Shown here: positions 1 through 6,874 of the stretch, piece after piece
Layout of the letters: the number at the start of each line of letters is the position of its first letter
How positions within the stretch are numbered: the first letter of the stretch is position 1
NCBI GenBank assembly: GCA_036257895.1
Contig: DATAES010000185.1
Coordinates: 1 to 26,923 of the forward strand
Length of the DNA: 26,923 bases
Origin: DATAES01 sp036257895
Lineage (GTDB): Bacteria > Actinomycetota > Acidimicrobiia > Acidimicrobiales > JACDCH01
Direction of reading: 5' to 3'
Notes under the pieces: generated by a model
Seen by the model: the letters and a program-made list of their open reading frames with translations, nothing else
What the model was told of the DNA's origin: nothing
Database searches by the model: none
Made by a program: the position numbers and the translations under genes

Positions 1-783
1 GACGTCGCTCAATGTCTGCGCCGGAGCGACGGTTATCGAGTCGCCGGTGTGCACGCCCATGGGATCAAGGTTCTCGATCGAGCAGATCACGACGCAGTTG
101 TCAGCGCGGTCGCGCATGACCTCGAGCTCGTACTCCTTCCAACCCGCGATCGACCTCTCGATGAGGATCTCGCTGATGGGAGTGGCGTCGAGGCCGTTGC
201 GGGCGACGCGGTCGAACTCGTCCGGCGTCGAGGCGATGCCCGTTCCTTTGCCGCCGAGGATGAACGCAGGGCGGATGATCACAGGTAAGCCGATGCGACC
301 GATCACCTCCCGGGCCTCGTCGAGCGTGTGCGCGATGCCCGAAGACGGCACAGCGAGCCCGATCTCCTGCATCGCCACCTTGAAACGCTCGCGATCCTCG
401 GCCGTCGCGATCGCATCGGCATTGGCCCCGATCAGCTCCGGTGTCCCAGTGCCGGACGCGACGACACCGCGGTCGACGAGTTGCATCGCGAGGTTCAGCG
501 CGGTCTGTCCGCCGAGCGTCGGCAGGACCGCGTCAGGATGTTCGCGTTCGATGATCTGGGTGAGGATGTCCGCGTCGAGCGGTTCGACGTAGGTCGCGTC
601 GGCGAACTCGGGATCGGTCATGATCGTCGCCGGGTTCGAGTTGGCGAGGATCACGCGGTAGCCCTCGGCGCGCAACACCCTGCATGCCTGCGTGCCGGAG
701 TAGTCGAACTCGCACGCTTGGCCGATGACGATCGGACCTGATCCGATGAGAAGGATCGACTCGAGGTCGTCCCTACGAGGCAT
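1..783 (-). CDS. carB: Carbamoyl-phosphate synthase large subunit, N-terminal part (cut by window edge)
   Basis: CarB makes carbamoyl phosphate from bicarbonate, ATP and the ammonia delivered by CarA, feeding both pyrimidine and arginine synthesis. Only the first 261 codons of roughly 1,070-1,100 are present; the frame stays open to base 1. The start is ATG at 783-781, giving MPRRDDLESILLIGSGPIVI, the typical CarB N-terminus, followed by GQACEFDYSGTQA, the ATP-grasp entry LPTLGGQTALN, and near the edge GWKEYELEVMRD and CSIENLDPMGVHTGDS. The ATG overlaps the end of carA by 11 bp, so the two subunits are probably translationally coupled; I see no strong ribosome binding site. The glycine-rich ATP loop reads RPAFILGGKGTGIA rather than the common RPSFTxGGxGxGIA form. 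Identity is secure. Confidence 0.96.
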   Translation of the reverse strand, partial: MPRRDDLESILLIGSGPIVIGQACEFDYSGTQACRVLRAEGYRVILANSNPATIMTDPEFADATYVEPLDADILTQIIEREHPDAVLPTLGGQTALNLAMQLVDRGVVASGTGTPELIGANADAIATAEDRERFKVAMQEIGLAVPSSGIAHTLDEAREVIGRIGLPVIIRPAFILGGKGTGIASTPDEFDRVARNGLDATPISEILIERSIAGWKEYELEVMRDRADNCVVICSIENLDPMGVHTGDSITVAPAQTLSDV

Positions 784-1852
784 GGCGGTCCATCAGCTCG
801 TCGAACTCGTCGAAGAGGTAGCTCGCGTCGTGCGGGCCCGGTCCGGCCTCGGGATGATGTTGGACGCTGAACGCGGGCGCATCGAGCACGCGCAACCCCT
901 CGCACACGCCGTCGTTGAGGTTGACGTGAGTCATCTCCGCGACGCCGCGCAGGGAGTCCTCCACGACCGCGAAGTTGTGGTTCTGGCTGGTGATCTCGAC
1001 CTGGTTTGTGGCGAGCCGGCGGACCGGATGATTGCCACCGTGGTGCCCGAACGGCAGCTTCTCCGTGCGAGCGCCGATGGCCAGCGAGAGCAGTTGATGT
1101 CCGAGGCAGATGCCGAATATCGGGACTTCGCCCAGCAACGCTCGGATGGATTCGACGGCATATGGCACCTGTTCCGGATCGCCCGGCCCGTTCGACAGGA
1201 ACACGCCGTCCGGGTTGCGGGCCAGCACGTCCGCCGCCTCGGTCGATGCCGGCACCACCTCGACGGAGGCGATGCGGCCGAGGTGGCGAAGGATCGTCTG
1301 CTTGATCCCGAAGTCGTACGCGACCACCCGGCGGCGACCGTCGCCGACCATGTACGGCTCGGTCGTCGTGACGGTCGCGACGAGATCGATGCCGCTCGTG
1401 CCCGGCTCCGCCGCCGCGGCGGCCTTCAACGTGGTCTCGTCCGCCGTGCCGATTGCACCCGGCATCGCGCCGGACTCACGGATGTGGCGGGTAAGGCGGC
1501 GCGTGTCGACACCCGCGATGCCCGGGACACTGTTGGCTCGCAGGAACGCGTCGAGATCCTCTTCGCTGCGCCAGTTACTTCGCCGGCGCGCGAGCTCGCG
1601 GACGATGACGCCGCGGCAGAAGGGACGGCGGCTCTCGCGGTCGGAAGCCGTGGCGCCGTAGTTGCCGATGTGCGGATAGGTGAACGTGATGATCTGGCCG
1701 GCGTACGAGGGATCCGTGATCACCTCCTGGTAGCCCGTCAACACCGTGTTGAAGACGACCTCACCGGTGGCGACGCCGTTCGCCGGTTCGGCACCGATCG
1801 CCTCGCCCTCGAACACCGTCCCGTCCGCGAGCACCAGCGCCGCTTCGCGCAC
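773..1852 (-). CDS. carA: Carbamoyl-phosphate synthase small subunit (glutaminase)
   Basis: CarA hydrolyses glutamine and channels ammonia to CarB. From GTG 1852 the product is 359 aa, normal for the family. The N-terminal half contains GEVVFNTVLTGYQEVITDPS and FTYPHIGNYG. The C-terminal class-I glutamine amidotransferase domain has FGICLGHQL (nucleophile Cys about 249) and VQHHPEAGPGPHD (His about 333, Glu about 335). I chose GTG 1852 because the protein then begins REAALVLADGTVFEG, in line with E. coli CarA, and AGAGG lies a few bases upstream. An in-frame ATG at 1933, overlapping the pyrC stop as ATGA, would add 27 residues encoded mostly by the 55-bp repeat; I think that is less likely. 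It overlaps carB by 11 bp. Confidence 0.96.
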   Translation of the reverse strand: MREAALVLADGTVFEGEAIGAEPANGVATGEVVFNTVLTGYQEVITDPSYAGQIITFTYPHIGNYGATASDRESRRPFCRGVIVRELARRRSNWRSEEDLDAFLRANSVPGIAGVDTRRLTRHIRESGAMPGAIGTADETTLKAAAAAEPGTSGIDLVATVTTTEPYMVGDGRRRVVAYDFGIKQTILRHLGRIASVEVVPASTEAADVLARNPDGVFLSNGPGDPEQVPYAVESIRALLGEVPIFGICLGHQLLSLAIGARTEKLPFGHHGGNHPVRRLATNQVEITSQNHNFAVVEDSLRGVAEMTHVNLNDGVCEGLRVLDAPAFSVQHHPEAGPGPHDASYLFDEFDELMDRHAS

Positions 1853-1860
1853 CGCGCCTC

Positions 1861-1915
1861 TCGTTTGTGCGGTTCTAACGCGCGGATTGCGCGCGTTGTC
1901 ACCGGCAGAACGGGG
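1861..1915 (+). repeat. 55-bp inverted-repeat copy A, pyrC-carA junction
   Basis: This 55-bp segment is repeated in the opposite orientation at 3211-3265 with a single difference (g at 1885, a in the other copy). It fills most of the space between the pyrC stop and the carA GTG. It contains an 8-bp hairpin stem, AACGCGCG and CGCGCGTT, around a 5-nt loop; the one mismatch lies in the loop, so the stem is intact in both copies. GTTCT and AGAAC form a second, outer pair of arms. It ends 8 bp before the carA GTG. No further copy was seen in the window. Confidence 0.93.
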
Positions 1916-1929
1916 AGGGGGAACGGTGG

Positions 1930-3204
1930 TCATCGCGTCGCCTCGCCGTCGACGACCACCGGCTCACCCCACAGGAACGTGTGCACGACGCGTCCCATGA
2001 GGGTGCGGCCCGTGTAGGGCGTGTTGCGGCTTCGACTCGCGAGAAGGGACGGATCGACCGTCCACGACGCCGCCGGGTCGATCACGCAGATGTTGGCGGG
2101 TGCGCCCTCCACGATCGGTCCGCCGTGCCCGCCGATGCGAGCCACGGCGGCCGGCTTCCACGAAAGCAACCCGAGGATCGTCGCGAGGTCGATGTCGAGC
2201 TCGGTCATGGCCAGCGCCAGCGCGGTCTCGAGGCCGAGCATGCCCGGCGGCGCCTCGTCGAACGGCTTCTCTTTTGCCTCCTGTGCGTGCGGCGCATGGT
2301 CGGTGGCGATCGCGTCGATGGCGCCGTCGGCGAGTCCGGCCTTGAGGGCAGCGACGTCGTTCGGCGTCCGCAGCGGCGGGTTGACCTTGAACACGGGGTC
2401 GTAACCGGCACAGCACTCGTCGGTGAGCGTGAAGTGATGTGGCGCCACTTCGGCTGTGATGGCCAGGCCACCGGCCTTCGCGGCGCGCACCATCGCGACG
2501 GCTCCCGCGGTCGACACGTGCTGGAAGTGGATCGACGCGCCGGTCAGACGGGCGAGCGCGATGTCGCGCATCACCACGAGCTCCTCGGCTTCGGCCGGCA
2601 CGCCCGGGATGCCGAGCCGGCTCGACCATTCCCCTTCGTGCATGTGGCCGCCGGCGGCGAGCGAGTCGTCCTCACAGTGCTGTGCGAGCGTGACGCCGAG
2701 TCCGGAGGCGTACTCGAGCGCCCGCCGCATCAACCGGTTGTCCTGGATGCCGTTGCCGTCGTCGGTGAACAGGCGCACGCCGAGCGCTGCCATCTCGGCC
2801 ATCGGCGCAAGCTGTTCTCCTGCGCGGCCGACGGTGATGGCGCCGGCCACGTGCACGTCGCACAGCGCCGCCTTTCCGAGGTCGAGCACCTCGCGCACGA
2901 CGGCGGCGTTGTCGGTGGCCGGCTCGGTGTTGGGCATCGCCACGACCGCAGTGAAACCGCCGAGAGCGGCGGCACGGGAGCCGGTCTCGACGGTCTCCGC
3001 TTCCTCGTGCCCCGGCTCGCGCAGGTGGGCATGGAGGTCGACCAGTCCCGGCGCGACGATGCATGCGCCGGCCTCGATCACCCGATCCGCCGACAGGTTC
3101 TGCCCGACCGAGGCGATGCGGCCGTCCTCGCCGATGACGACGTCACCGCTTCGTTCGCCGGTCGCGTCGATGATCCGCCCACCCTTCAGGACGACCGTGG
3201 TCAC
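1930..3204 (-). CDS. pyrC: Dihydroorotase (class I)
   Basis: Dihydroorotase cyclises N-carbamoyl-aspartate to dihydroorotate, the third step of UMP synthesis, in the cytoplasm. From GTG 3204 the protein is 424 aa, as expected for the class I bacterial enzyme. Metal ligands of the amidohydrolase fold are visible: DLHAHLREPG (His 58, His 60), FTDDGNG (Asp 149), AQHCED (His 176), FQHVSTAG (His 229), and the catalytic Asp 302 in ATDHAPH. GTG 3204 gives TTVVLKGGRIID, the normal N-terminal strand; the frame runs further upstream through the repeat to TTG 3261, but that extension matches no family feature. It lies between pyrB (61 bp away) and carA, with one 55-bp repeat copy on each side. Confidence 0.96.
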   Translation of the reverse strand: MTTVVLKGGRIIDATGERSGDVVIGEDGRIASVGQNLSADRVIEAGACIVAPGLVDLHAHLREPGHEEAETVETGSRAAALGGFTAVVAMPNTEPATDNAAVVREVLDLGKAALCDVHVAGAITVGRAGEQLAPMAEMAALGVRLFTDDGNGIQDNRLMRRALEYASGLGVTLAQHCEDDSLAAGGHMHEGEWSSRLGIPGVPAEAEELVVMRDIALARLTGASIHFQHVSTAGAVAMVRAAKAGGLAITAEVAPHHFTLTDECCAGYDPVFKVNPPLRTPNDVAALKAGLADGAIDAIATDHAPHAQEAKEKPFDEAPPGMLGLETALALAMTELDIDLATILGLLSWKPAAVARIGGHGGPIVEGAPANICVIDPAASWTVDPSLLASRSRNTPYTGRTLMGRVVHTFLWGEPVVVDGEATR

Positions 3205-3210
3205 CTCACC

Positions 3211-3265
3211 CCCCGTTCTGCCGGTGACAACGCGCGCAATTCGCGCGTTAGAACCGCACAAACGA
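3211..3265 (-). repeat. 55-bp inverted-repeat copy B, pyrB-pyrC junction
   Basis: This is the partner of the repeat at 1861-1915, reading the same sequence on the minus strand, 54 of 55 bases identical. It starts directly after the pyrB stop codon (3268-3266) and ends 6 bp before the pyrC GTG, so it occupies almost the whole intergenic gap. The internal 8-bp stem is preserved and the loop reads AATTG. In pyr mRNA this copy is in forward sense and the other is its complement, so the two could pair with each other or each fold alone. Confidence 0.93.
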
Positions 3266-4189
3266 TCATGTGAGATCCATCCCGCTGCCGAGCAGGAGGA
3301 AGAGGACCGCCATGCGCACCGCGACGCCGTTGCGCACTTGGTCCACCACGACGGAACGCGGGAGGTCGGCGACCTCCGCCGCGATCTCCACGCCGCGGTT
3401 CATCGGTCCGGGGTGCATCACCAGGGTCGACTCGTCGAGCAGATCGACCCGACGGCGAGTGAGTCCGAACCCCGCGGTGTACTCGCGCAGCGAGGGGATC
3501 AACGCCTCGGTCATCCGCTCCCGTTGCATGCGCAACAGGTACACGACGTCGCACTTCGGCAGCACCGCGTCGAGATCGTGACTGACGCTCACCGGCCAAC
3601 CGTCGAGACTCGGCGGCAGCAGCGTGGGCGGCGCCACGATCGTCACTTCGGCGCCCAGCGCGGAGAACGCCAGCACGTCGCTGCGCGCCACTCTCGAGTG
3701 CTTGACGTCGCCGACGATCGCGACCCGCTTCCCGTCCACGCCGCCGAGATGGCGGCGAATCGTGTAGCTGTCAAGGAGCGCCTGCGTCGGGTGCTCGTGC
3801 CAGCCATCGCCCGCATTGACGACGCACGCGTCGACCCAGTCGGCGACCCGCCACGGTGCGCCCGCGGATCCGTGGCGAACGACGATGCAATCGACGCCCA
3901 TGGCCTCGATCGTCTGCACGGTGTCGCGCAACGACTCCCCCTTCTTCACGGACGACGTGCTCACGCTGAAGTTCATGGTGTCGGCGGAAAGTCGCTTGGC
4001 CGCCTGCTCGAAGCTCAAGCGAGTTCGAGTCGAGTCCTCGTAGAACAACCAGACGACGGTCTTGCCGCGCAGTGCAGGGACGCGAGGGATCTGACGCTCG
4101 CTGACCTCGACGAACGAGTCCGTGAGGCGGAACACCTCCTCGATGCCGTCGCGCCCACCGAGATCGTCGACCGACAGGAGATGCTTCAC
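3266..4189 (-). CDS. pyrB: Aspartate carbamoyltransferase catalytic chain
   Basis: PyrB condenses carbamoyl phosphate and aspartate into N-carbamoyl-aspartate, the committed step of pyrimidine synthesis. The 307-aa product has the carbamoyl-phosphate loop FYEDSTRTRLSFE (about residues 49-61), HPTQALLD in the middle, and MHPGPMNRGVEI in the aspartate domain. The start is GTG 4189, giving KHLLSVDDLGG; it overlaps the pyrR stop in a GTGA arrangement with GGAG just upstream, so translation is likely coupled to pyrR. The long in-frame extension upstream runs inside pyrR in another frame and is not real. No pyrI regulatory chain is seen; control is expected through PyrR. Confidence 0.97.
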   Translation of the reverse strand: MKHLLSVDDLGGRDGIEEVFRLTDSFVEVSERQIPRVPALRGKTVVWLFYEDSTRTRLSFEQAAKRLSADTMNFSVSTSSVKKGESLRDTVQTIEAMGVDCIVVRHGSAGAPWRVADWVDACVVNAGDGWHEHPTQALLDSYTIRRHLGGVDGKRVAIVGDVKHSRVARSDVLAFSALGAEVTIVAPPTLLPPSLDGWPVSVSHDLDAVLPKCDVVYLLRMQRERMTEALIPSLREYTAGFGLTRRRVDLLDESTLVMHPGPMNRGVEIAAEVADLPRSVVVDQVRNGVAVRMAVLFLLLGSGMDLT

Positions 4190-4752
4190 TTCACCATCTC
4201 CCCCAGGTCGACGCCTTCGTCGTTCACGTCGACTACCTCGTCGCGCCTCGTCGGGAGGTTCTTGCCGACATAGTCGGGACGGATGGGCAACTCGCGGTGG
4301 CCACGGTCGACCATGACCGCCAGTTGCACCGCCCGGGGGCGTCCGAAGGACGTCAGCGCGTCGAGCGCGGCACGGATGGTGCGCCCCGTGAAGAGCACGT
4401 CGTCCACGAGCACCACGATCGAGCCCGTCAGGTCGACGGGGATGTTGGTGACGGCCTCCGGAAGCACCGGCCGTAGACCGATGTCGTCGCGGTAGAACGC
4501 GACGTCGAGAGTGCCGACGTCGACGGTGACGCTCTCGATCTGCTCGAGCGCGTCCGCGAGCCGCCGGGCGAACGCGATACCGCCGGTCTGCAGACCGATG
4601 AGCACCACGCCGTCGAGGCCGTGGTTCCGCTCGATGATCTCGTGGGCCATGCGCCACACGGCGCGGTGGACGTCGTCGGCCTCCATGACCCGGCTGCGGG
4701 CAACAAAAACGCCCCCGTAGGGGGGCGTTGAACGTCGTTCCCGTTCGGCCAC
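4186..4752 (-). CDS. pyrR: Pyrimidine operon RNA-binding regulator / uracil phosphoribosyltransferase
   Basis: PyrR binds a hairpin in pyr mRNA when UMP or UTP is plentiful and lowers expression of the operon; many family members also have uracil phosphoribosyltransferase activity. The PRPP-binding loop VVLVDDVLFTGRT (about residues 114-126) and VDRGHRELPIRPDYVGKN are diagnostic. From GTG 4752 the protein is 188 aa; from ATG 4686 it would be 166 aa, closer to Bacillus PyrR. I prefer GTG 4752 because AGGAG lies 7 nt upstream, and mycobacterial PyrR also has an N-terminal extension. The first 22 codons cover a terminator-like hairpin, so the extension may be partly regulatory. The usual TRG in the substrate loop reads TGG here (LQTGGIA). 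First gene of pyrR-pyrB-pyrC-carA-carB. Confidence 0.95.
   Translation of the reverse strand: MAERERRSTPPYGGVFVARSRVMEADDVHRAVWRMAHEIIERNHGLDGVVLIGLQTGGIAFARRLADALEQIESVTVDVGTLDVAFYRDDIGLRPVLPEAVTNIPVDLTGSIVVLVDDVLFTGRTIRAALDALTSFGRPRAVQLAVMVDRGHRELPIRPDYVGKNLPTRRDEVVDVNDEGVDLGEMVK
4705..4729 (-). terminator. Terminator-like hairpin inside the first codons of pyrR
   Basis: On the minus strand the arms AACGCCCCC (4729-4721) and GGGGGCGTT (4716-4708) form a perfect 9-bp stem around a CTAC tetraloop. Transcription continues directly into a T-run (4709-4705), then G and two further Ts. This is the shape of an intrinsic terminator. It lies 23 nt downstream of the pyrR GTG and 18 nt upstream of the internal ATG at 4686. 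It could act as an attenuator that forms only when ribosomes are absent. That role is inferred. Confidence 0.75.
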
Positions 4753-4759
4753 GCTGCAA

Positions 4760-4786
4760 CTCCTGTCCGTCCGGGCCTCACAGGAC
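4760..4786 (-). promoter_or_regulatory. PyrR-binding hairpin overlapping the pyrR ribosome binding site
   Basis: The minus strand reads GTCCTGTGAGGCC and then, 4 nt later, GGACAGGAG. The arms TCCTGT (4785-4780) and ACAGGA (4766-4761) are perfectly complementary, and the CCTGTGAGG stretch resembles the conserved UCCNGNGAGG of known PyrR-binding loops. The 3' arm contains most of the Shine-Dalgarno AGGAG (4764-4760), which sits 7 nt before GTG 4752. Folding, stabilised by PyrR with UMP, would hide the ribosome binding site. This is the layout known for PyrR-dependent translational repression in mycobacteria. Confidence 0.8.
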
Positions 4787-4807
4787 CCGCTTCACGGTCA
4801 GGTACGC

Positions 4808-4816
4808 AGGTTAGCA
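4808..4816 (-). promoter_or_regulatory. Probable extended -10 promoter of the pyr operon
   Basis: TGCTAACCT matches an extended -10 element (TGNTANNNT). It lies between the end of the GNAT gene (stop 4825-4823) and the PyrR hairpin. Transcription would start near 4801 and leave a leader of about 50 nt, just enough for the hairpin and ribosome binding site. The position 17 bp upstream reads GCATCA, so there is no clear -35 box. Confidence 0.5.
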
Positions 4817-4822
4817 GAGCAC

Positions 4823-5308
4823 CTACTTCTTGATGCGGAGACGAAGGTCGTTCGACTCGGCGACCCACACTGACGCCGGATTGTCGGGATCGACCTCGGC
4901 GAACAGATCGGTGAACGCGAGCTCCTCTCGCAACCACGTGGCGAACACGCCGACGGCCCTGGTGGCGACGTGCTGGCGGCGGTACGGCGCGCCGACCCAC
5001 CAACCGAGCTCCGCCCGCGACGGTCCGCCCGCCAGCGGCACCATGCCGACCTCACCGAGCACTGTCGTGTCCGCCACGTCGGCCGGAGAGACCACGAGAT
5101 CGAGTGACAGTCCGCGCTCCCGACGCAGACCCTCCGCTGCGATCCAACGCAACGCGTCCGCCGCGCCGCGCCGCTCCGGCACTCGCGTCCACCGCTGGAT
5201 CTCCTCGTCGGCCCACGCGTCGACCAAGGCGTCGACGTCGTTTGCTCCCCACGGCCGCAGACGGATGGCGTCGTCGGCGAGCGGTGGATCTGGCAATGGC
5301 AGCGGCAC
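4823..5308 (-). CDS. GNAT-family N-acetyltransferase, RimJ/RimL type, divergent
   Basis: This 161-aa protein resembles acyl-CoA-dependent N-acetyltransferases of the RimJ/RimL group: IRLRPWGANDVDALVDAW near the N-terminus, a central GEVGMVPL strand, then AELGWWVGAPYRRQHVATRA where the acetyl-CoA loop should be. The usual Q/R-x-x-G-x-G/A loop is altered (RRQHVA). The C-terminus ends at SNDLRLRIKK, short of the KxGF segment many relatives carry. The start GTG 5308 shares one base with the HAD stop (TAGTG). The substrate cannot be told. It may be a divergent or partly degenerate enzyme. Its stop lies just before the pyr promoter. Confidence 0.75.
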   Translation of the reverse strand: MPLPLPDPPLADDAIRLRPWGANDVDALVDAWADEEIQRWTRVPERRGAADALRWIAAEGLRRERGLSLDLVVSPADVADTTVLGEVGMVPLAGGPSRAELGWWVGAPYRRQHVATRAVGVFATWLREELAFTDLFAEVDPDNPASVWVAESNDLRLRIKK

Positions 5309-5916
5309 TACAGCAAGCCTGCCCGCTCGAGGAGCGAACGCAACGCCGCGACATTCGTGAACGCCTCGGCCTGCATGCCTGCGGCCCGGGCACCCTCGAC
5401 GTTTGCCCTCGTGTCGTCGACGAACAGGCAACGCTCGGGCGTCGTGCCGAGCGCGGCGGCCACCATCAGGAACGCTTCAGGATCCGGCTTGGCGACGCCG
5501 AGGCGGGCGGAGTTGAACACGACGTCGAACGAGTTTCCCAGGCCGCACGATTCGAGGTCGGCCTCCAGTCGAGTGCTGGCGTTGCTGAACAGCGCCACTC
5601 GTACCCGCCCCGCGTCTCGAACTTCTTTCACGACGGTCACCACGTCGTCGTCGATCGACCATCGCATGGCCGCGAACGCGCCGGCAACCGCGACCGGATC
5701 GCAGCCGTGACGATCGCCGAGACGGCGCCCGATCTCGTCGTCCCACTGCTCGGCCGAGATGGCGCCGGTCATGGCGGAAGCGAATAGCGCGTCCTCGAAG
5801 GCGACCGCTACGAACTGCTCTCGCGAGACGCCGAACGATCGGACCGTGGACGAGAAGTGTTCGGGGTCCCAATGACGGACGACGCCGTCCATGTCGAGGA
5901 TCAGCGCGTCAACCAT
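5308..5916 (-). CDS. HAD-superfamily hydrolase (haloacid dehalogenase-like, subfamily IA)
   Basis: The 202-aa protein carries the full HAD set: nucleophile motif ILDMDGVV (Asp 8, Asp 10), motif II LFSNAS, motif III lysine in GVAKPDPEAF, and motif IV LFVDDTRANVEGARAAG. It is probably a cytoplasmic phosphatase acting on a small phosphorylated metabolite, but the substrate cannot be read from sequence. The ATG at 5916 lies inside the end of nusB (8-bp overlap) and its stop overlaps the GNAT start by one base, so it is translated as part of the run of genes ending with GNAT. Confidence 0.88.
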   Translation of the reverse strand: MVDALILDMDGVVRHWDPEHFSSTVRSFGVSREQFVAVAFEDALFASAMTGAISAEQWDDEIGRRLGDRHGCDPVAVAGAFAAMRWSIDDDVVTVVKEVRDAGRVRVALFSNASTRLEADLESCGLGNSFDVVFNSARLGVAKPDPEAFLMVAAALGTTPERCLFVDDTRANVEGARAAGMQAEAFTNVAALRSLLERAGLL

Positions 5917-6313
5917 CGGGACGTGTCTGCTTCGCCACCGCGCCCAGCAAACCGTTCACATAACGGCCGGATTCCTCCGTCGAGAACTGCTGGGCGAGCT
6001 CGACCGCCTCCGAGATCGCAACCGCCACGGGCACGTCCGGGCGGTGCAACAACTCGAAGGTCGCCATCCGCAGTACGGCCCGATCGACAGCGGGCATCCG
6101 TTCGAGCGTCCAGCCCGTTGCGTGATCGCTGATCAGCGTGTCGATGGCGGGGAGGTCGGCATCGACACCCGTCGCCAACGCGGTCGCGTACGGATCAGGC
6201 GCGACCGGTAGCGCTTCGACGATCGCGCTGCAGGTCGTCTGCTTCGTCTCCGCTTCGTACAGCAGCTCGAGCGCTCGCTCGCGTGCTTCGCGTCGTCCTT
6301 GCACGTTGCGCAA
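5909..6313 (-). CDS. nusB: Transcription antitermination factor NusB
   Basis: NusB binds boxA RNA together with ribosomal protein S10 and supports rRNA antitermination. The 134-aa product is all-helical and shows the family signature: RREARERALELLYEAE at the start, WTLERMPAVDRAVLRMATFE in the middle, and AVELAQQFSTEESGRYVNG near the end. The start is uncertain: TTG 6313 directly follows the efp stop (TAGTTG) and GTG 6304 is three codons further in. Neither has a clear ribosome binding site; re-initiation after efp is plausible. Order efp-nusB is conserved in actinobacteria. Confidence 0.95.
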   Translation of the reverse strand: MRNVQGRREARERALELLYEAETKQTTCSAIVEALPVAPDPYATALATGVDADLPAIDTLISDHATGWTLERMPAVDRAVLRMATFELLHRPDVPVAVAISEAVELAQQFSTEESGRYVNGLLGAVAKQTRPDG

Positions 6314-6874
6314 CTACGCGCGGGTGATGTATTCGCCCGAGCGCGTGTCCACCTTGAGCTTGTCGCCAGTGTTGACGAACAAGGGCACTTGCACGACCAG
6401 CCCCGTCTCCAGGGTCGCCGGCTTGCGAGCGCCCGAGACCCGATCGCCTTGGATGCCGGGTTCGGTCTCGCGCACCGACAGCTCGACCGCGGCAGGGAGT
6501 TCGACGCCGACGATCTCGTCGCCGTAGAAGTGCAGCACGACAGACGAGTGGTCGACGATGAAGTTCGCCGAGTCGCCGAGCGCGGTCGGGCCGACATTGC
6601 GCTGGTCGTACGTGCTGTTGTCCATGAAGACGAAGTCCGCACCGTCGCGGTACAGGAACTGCATCTCGCGCTTGTCGATCACGGCCTGATCGACCTTCTC
6701 GCCCGCTCGGAAGGTGCGGTCGATGACGGCGCCGGTCCGCGCGTTCTTGAGCGTGGTGCGTACGAACGCGCCGCCCTTGCCCGGCTTCACGTGCTGGAAG
6801 TCGACGACGGTGAACAGCCCCTCGGGAAGGTTGAGGCTCATGCCGTTCTTCAGGTCGTTGGTGGTGATGGCCAT
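6314..6874 (-). CDS. efp: Elongation factor P
   Basis: EF-P rescues ribosomes stalled on consecutive prolines. The 186-aa product has the normal three-domain length. It starts MAITTNDLKNGMSL, carries the loop KPGKGGAF with Lys 33 at the tip that contacts the peptidyl-transferase centre, and ends with the OB-domain region PLFVNTGDKLKVDTRSGEYI, typical of the family C-terminus. The ATG at 6874 lies within the last 25 bp of pepQ. I saw no dedicated EF-P modification gene in the window. Confidence 0.97.
   Translation of the reverse strand: MAITTNDLKNGMSLNLPEGLFTVVDFQHVKPGKGGAFVRTTLKNARTGAVIDRTFRAGEKVDQAVIDKREMQFLYRDGADFVFMDNSTYDQRNVGPTALGDSANFIVDHSSVVLHFYGDEIVGVELPAAVELSVRETEPGIQGDRVSGARKPATLETGLVVQVPLFVNTGDKLKVDTRSGEYITRA

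Noticed and set aside
1930..1933. ATG 1933 as the carA start (ATGA overlap with pyrC)
   Set aside because: It adds 27 residues encoded mostly by the repeat and unlike any CarA N-terminus, while GTG 1852 has AGAGG upstream and the proper N-terminal alignment. It is kept only as an alternative.
725..2017. Long plus-strand open frame opposite carA
   Set aside because: It is the complement of carA and the end of pyrC; its translation is rich in Arg, Asp and His and matches no family. GC-rich coding DNA produces such shadows.
3211..3265. The 55-bp repeat as an integron attC site (GTTAGAAC and an AAC-containing left part around a hairpin)
   Set aside because: The right side fits GTTRRRY at only 6 of 7 positions and the left side fits RYYYAAC poorly; the copies lie in opposite orientations within a housekeeping operon and no integrase gene is present.
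4190..4759. N-terminal extension of pyrB running through pyrR
   Set aside because: It is out of frame with pyrR, arginine-rich and low in family signal; the GTGA start at 4189 fits the family and has a ribosome binding site.
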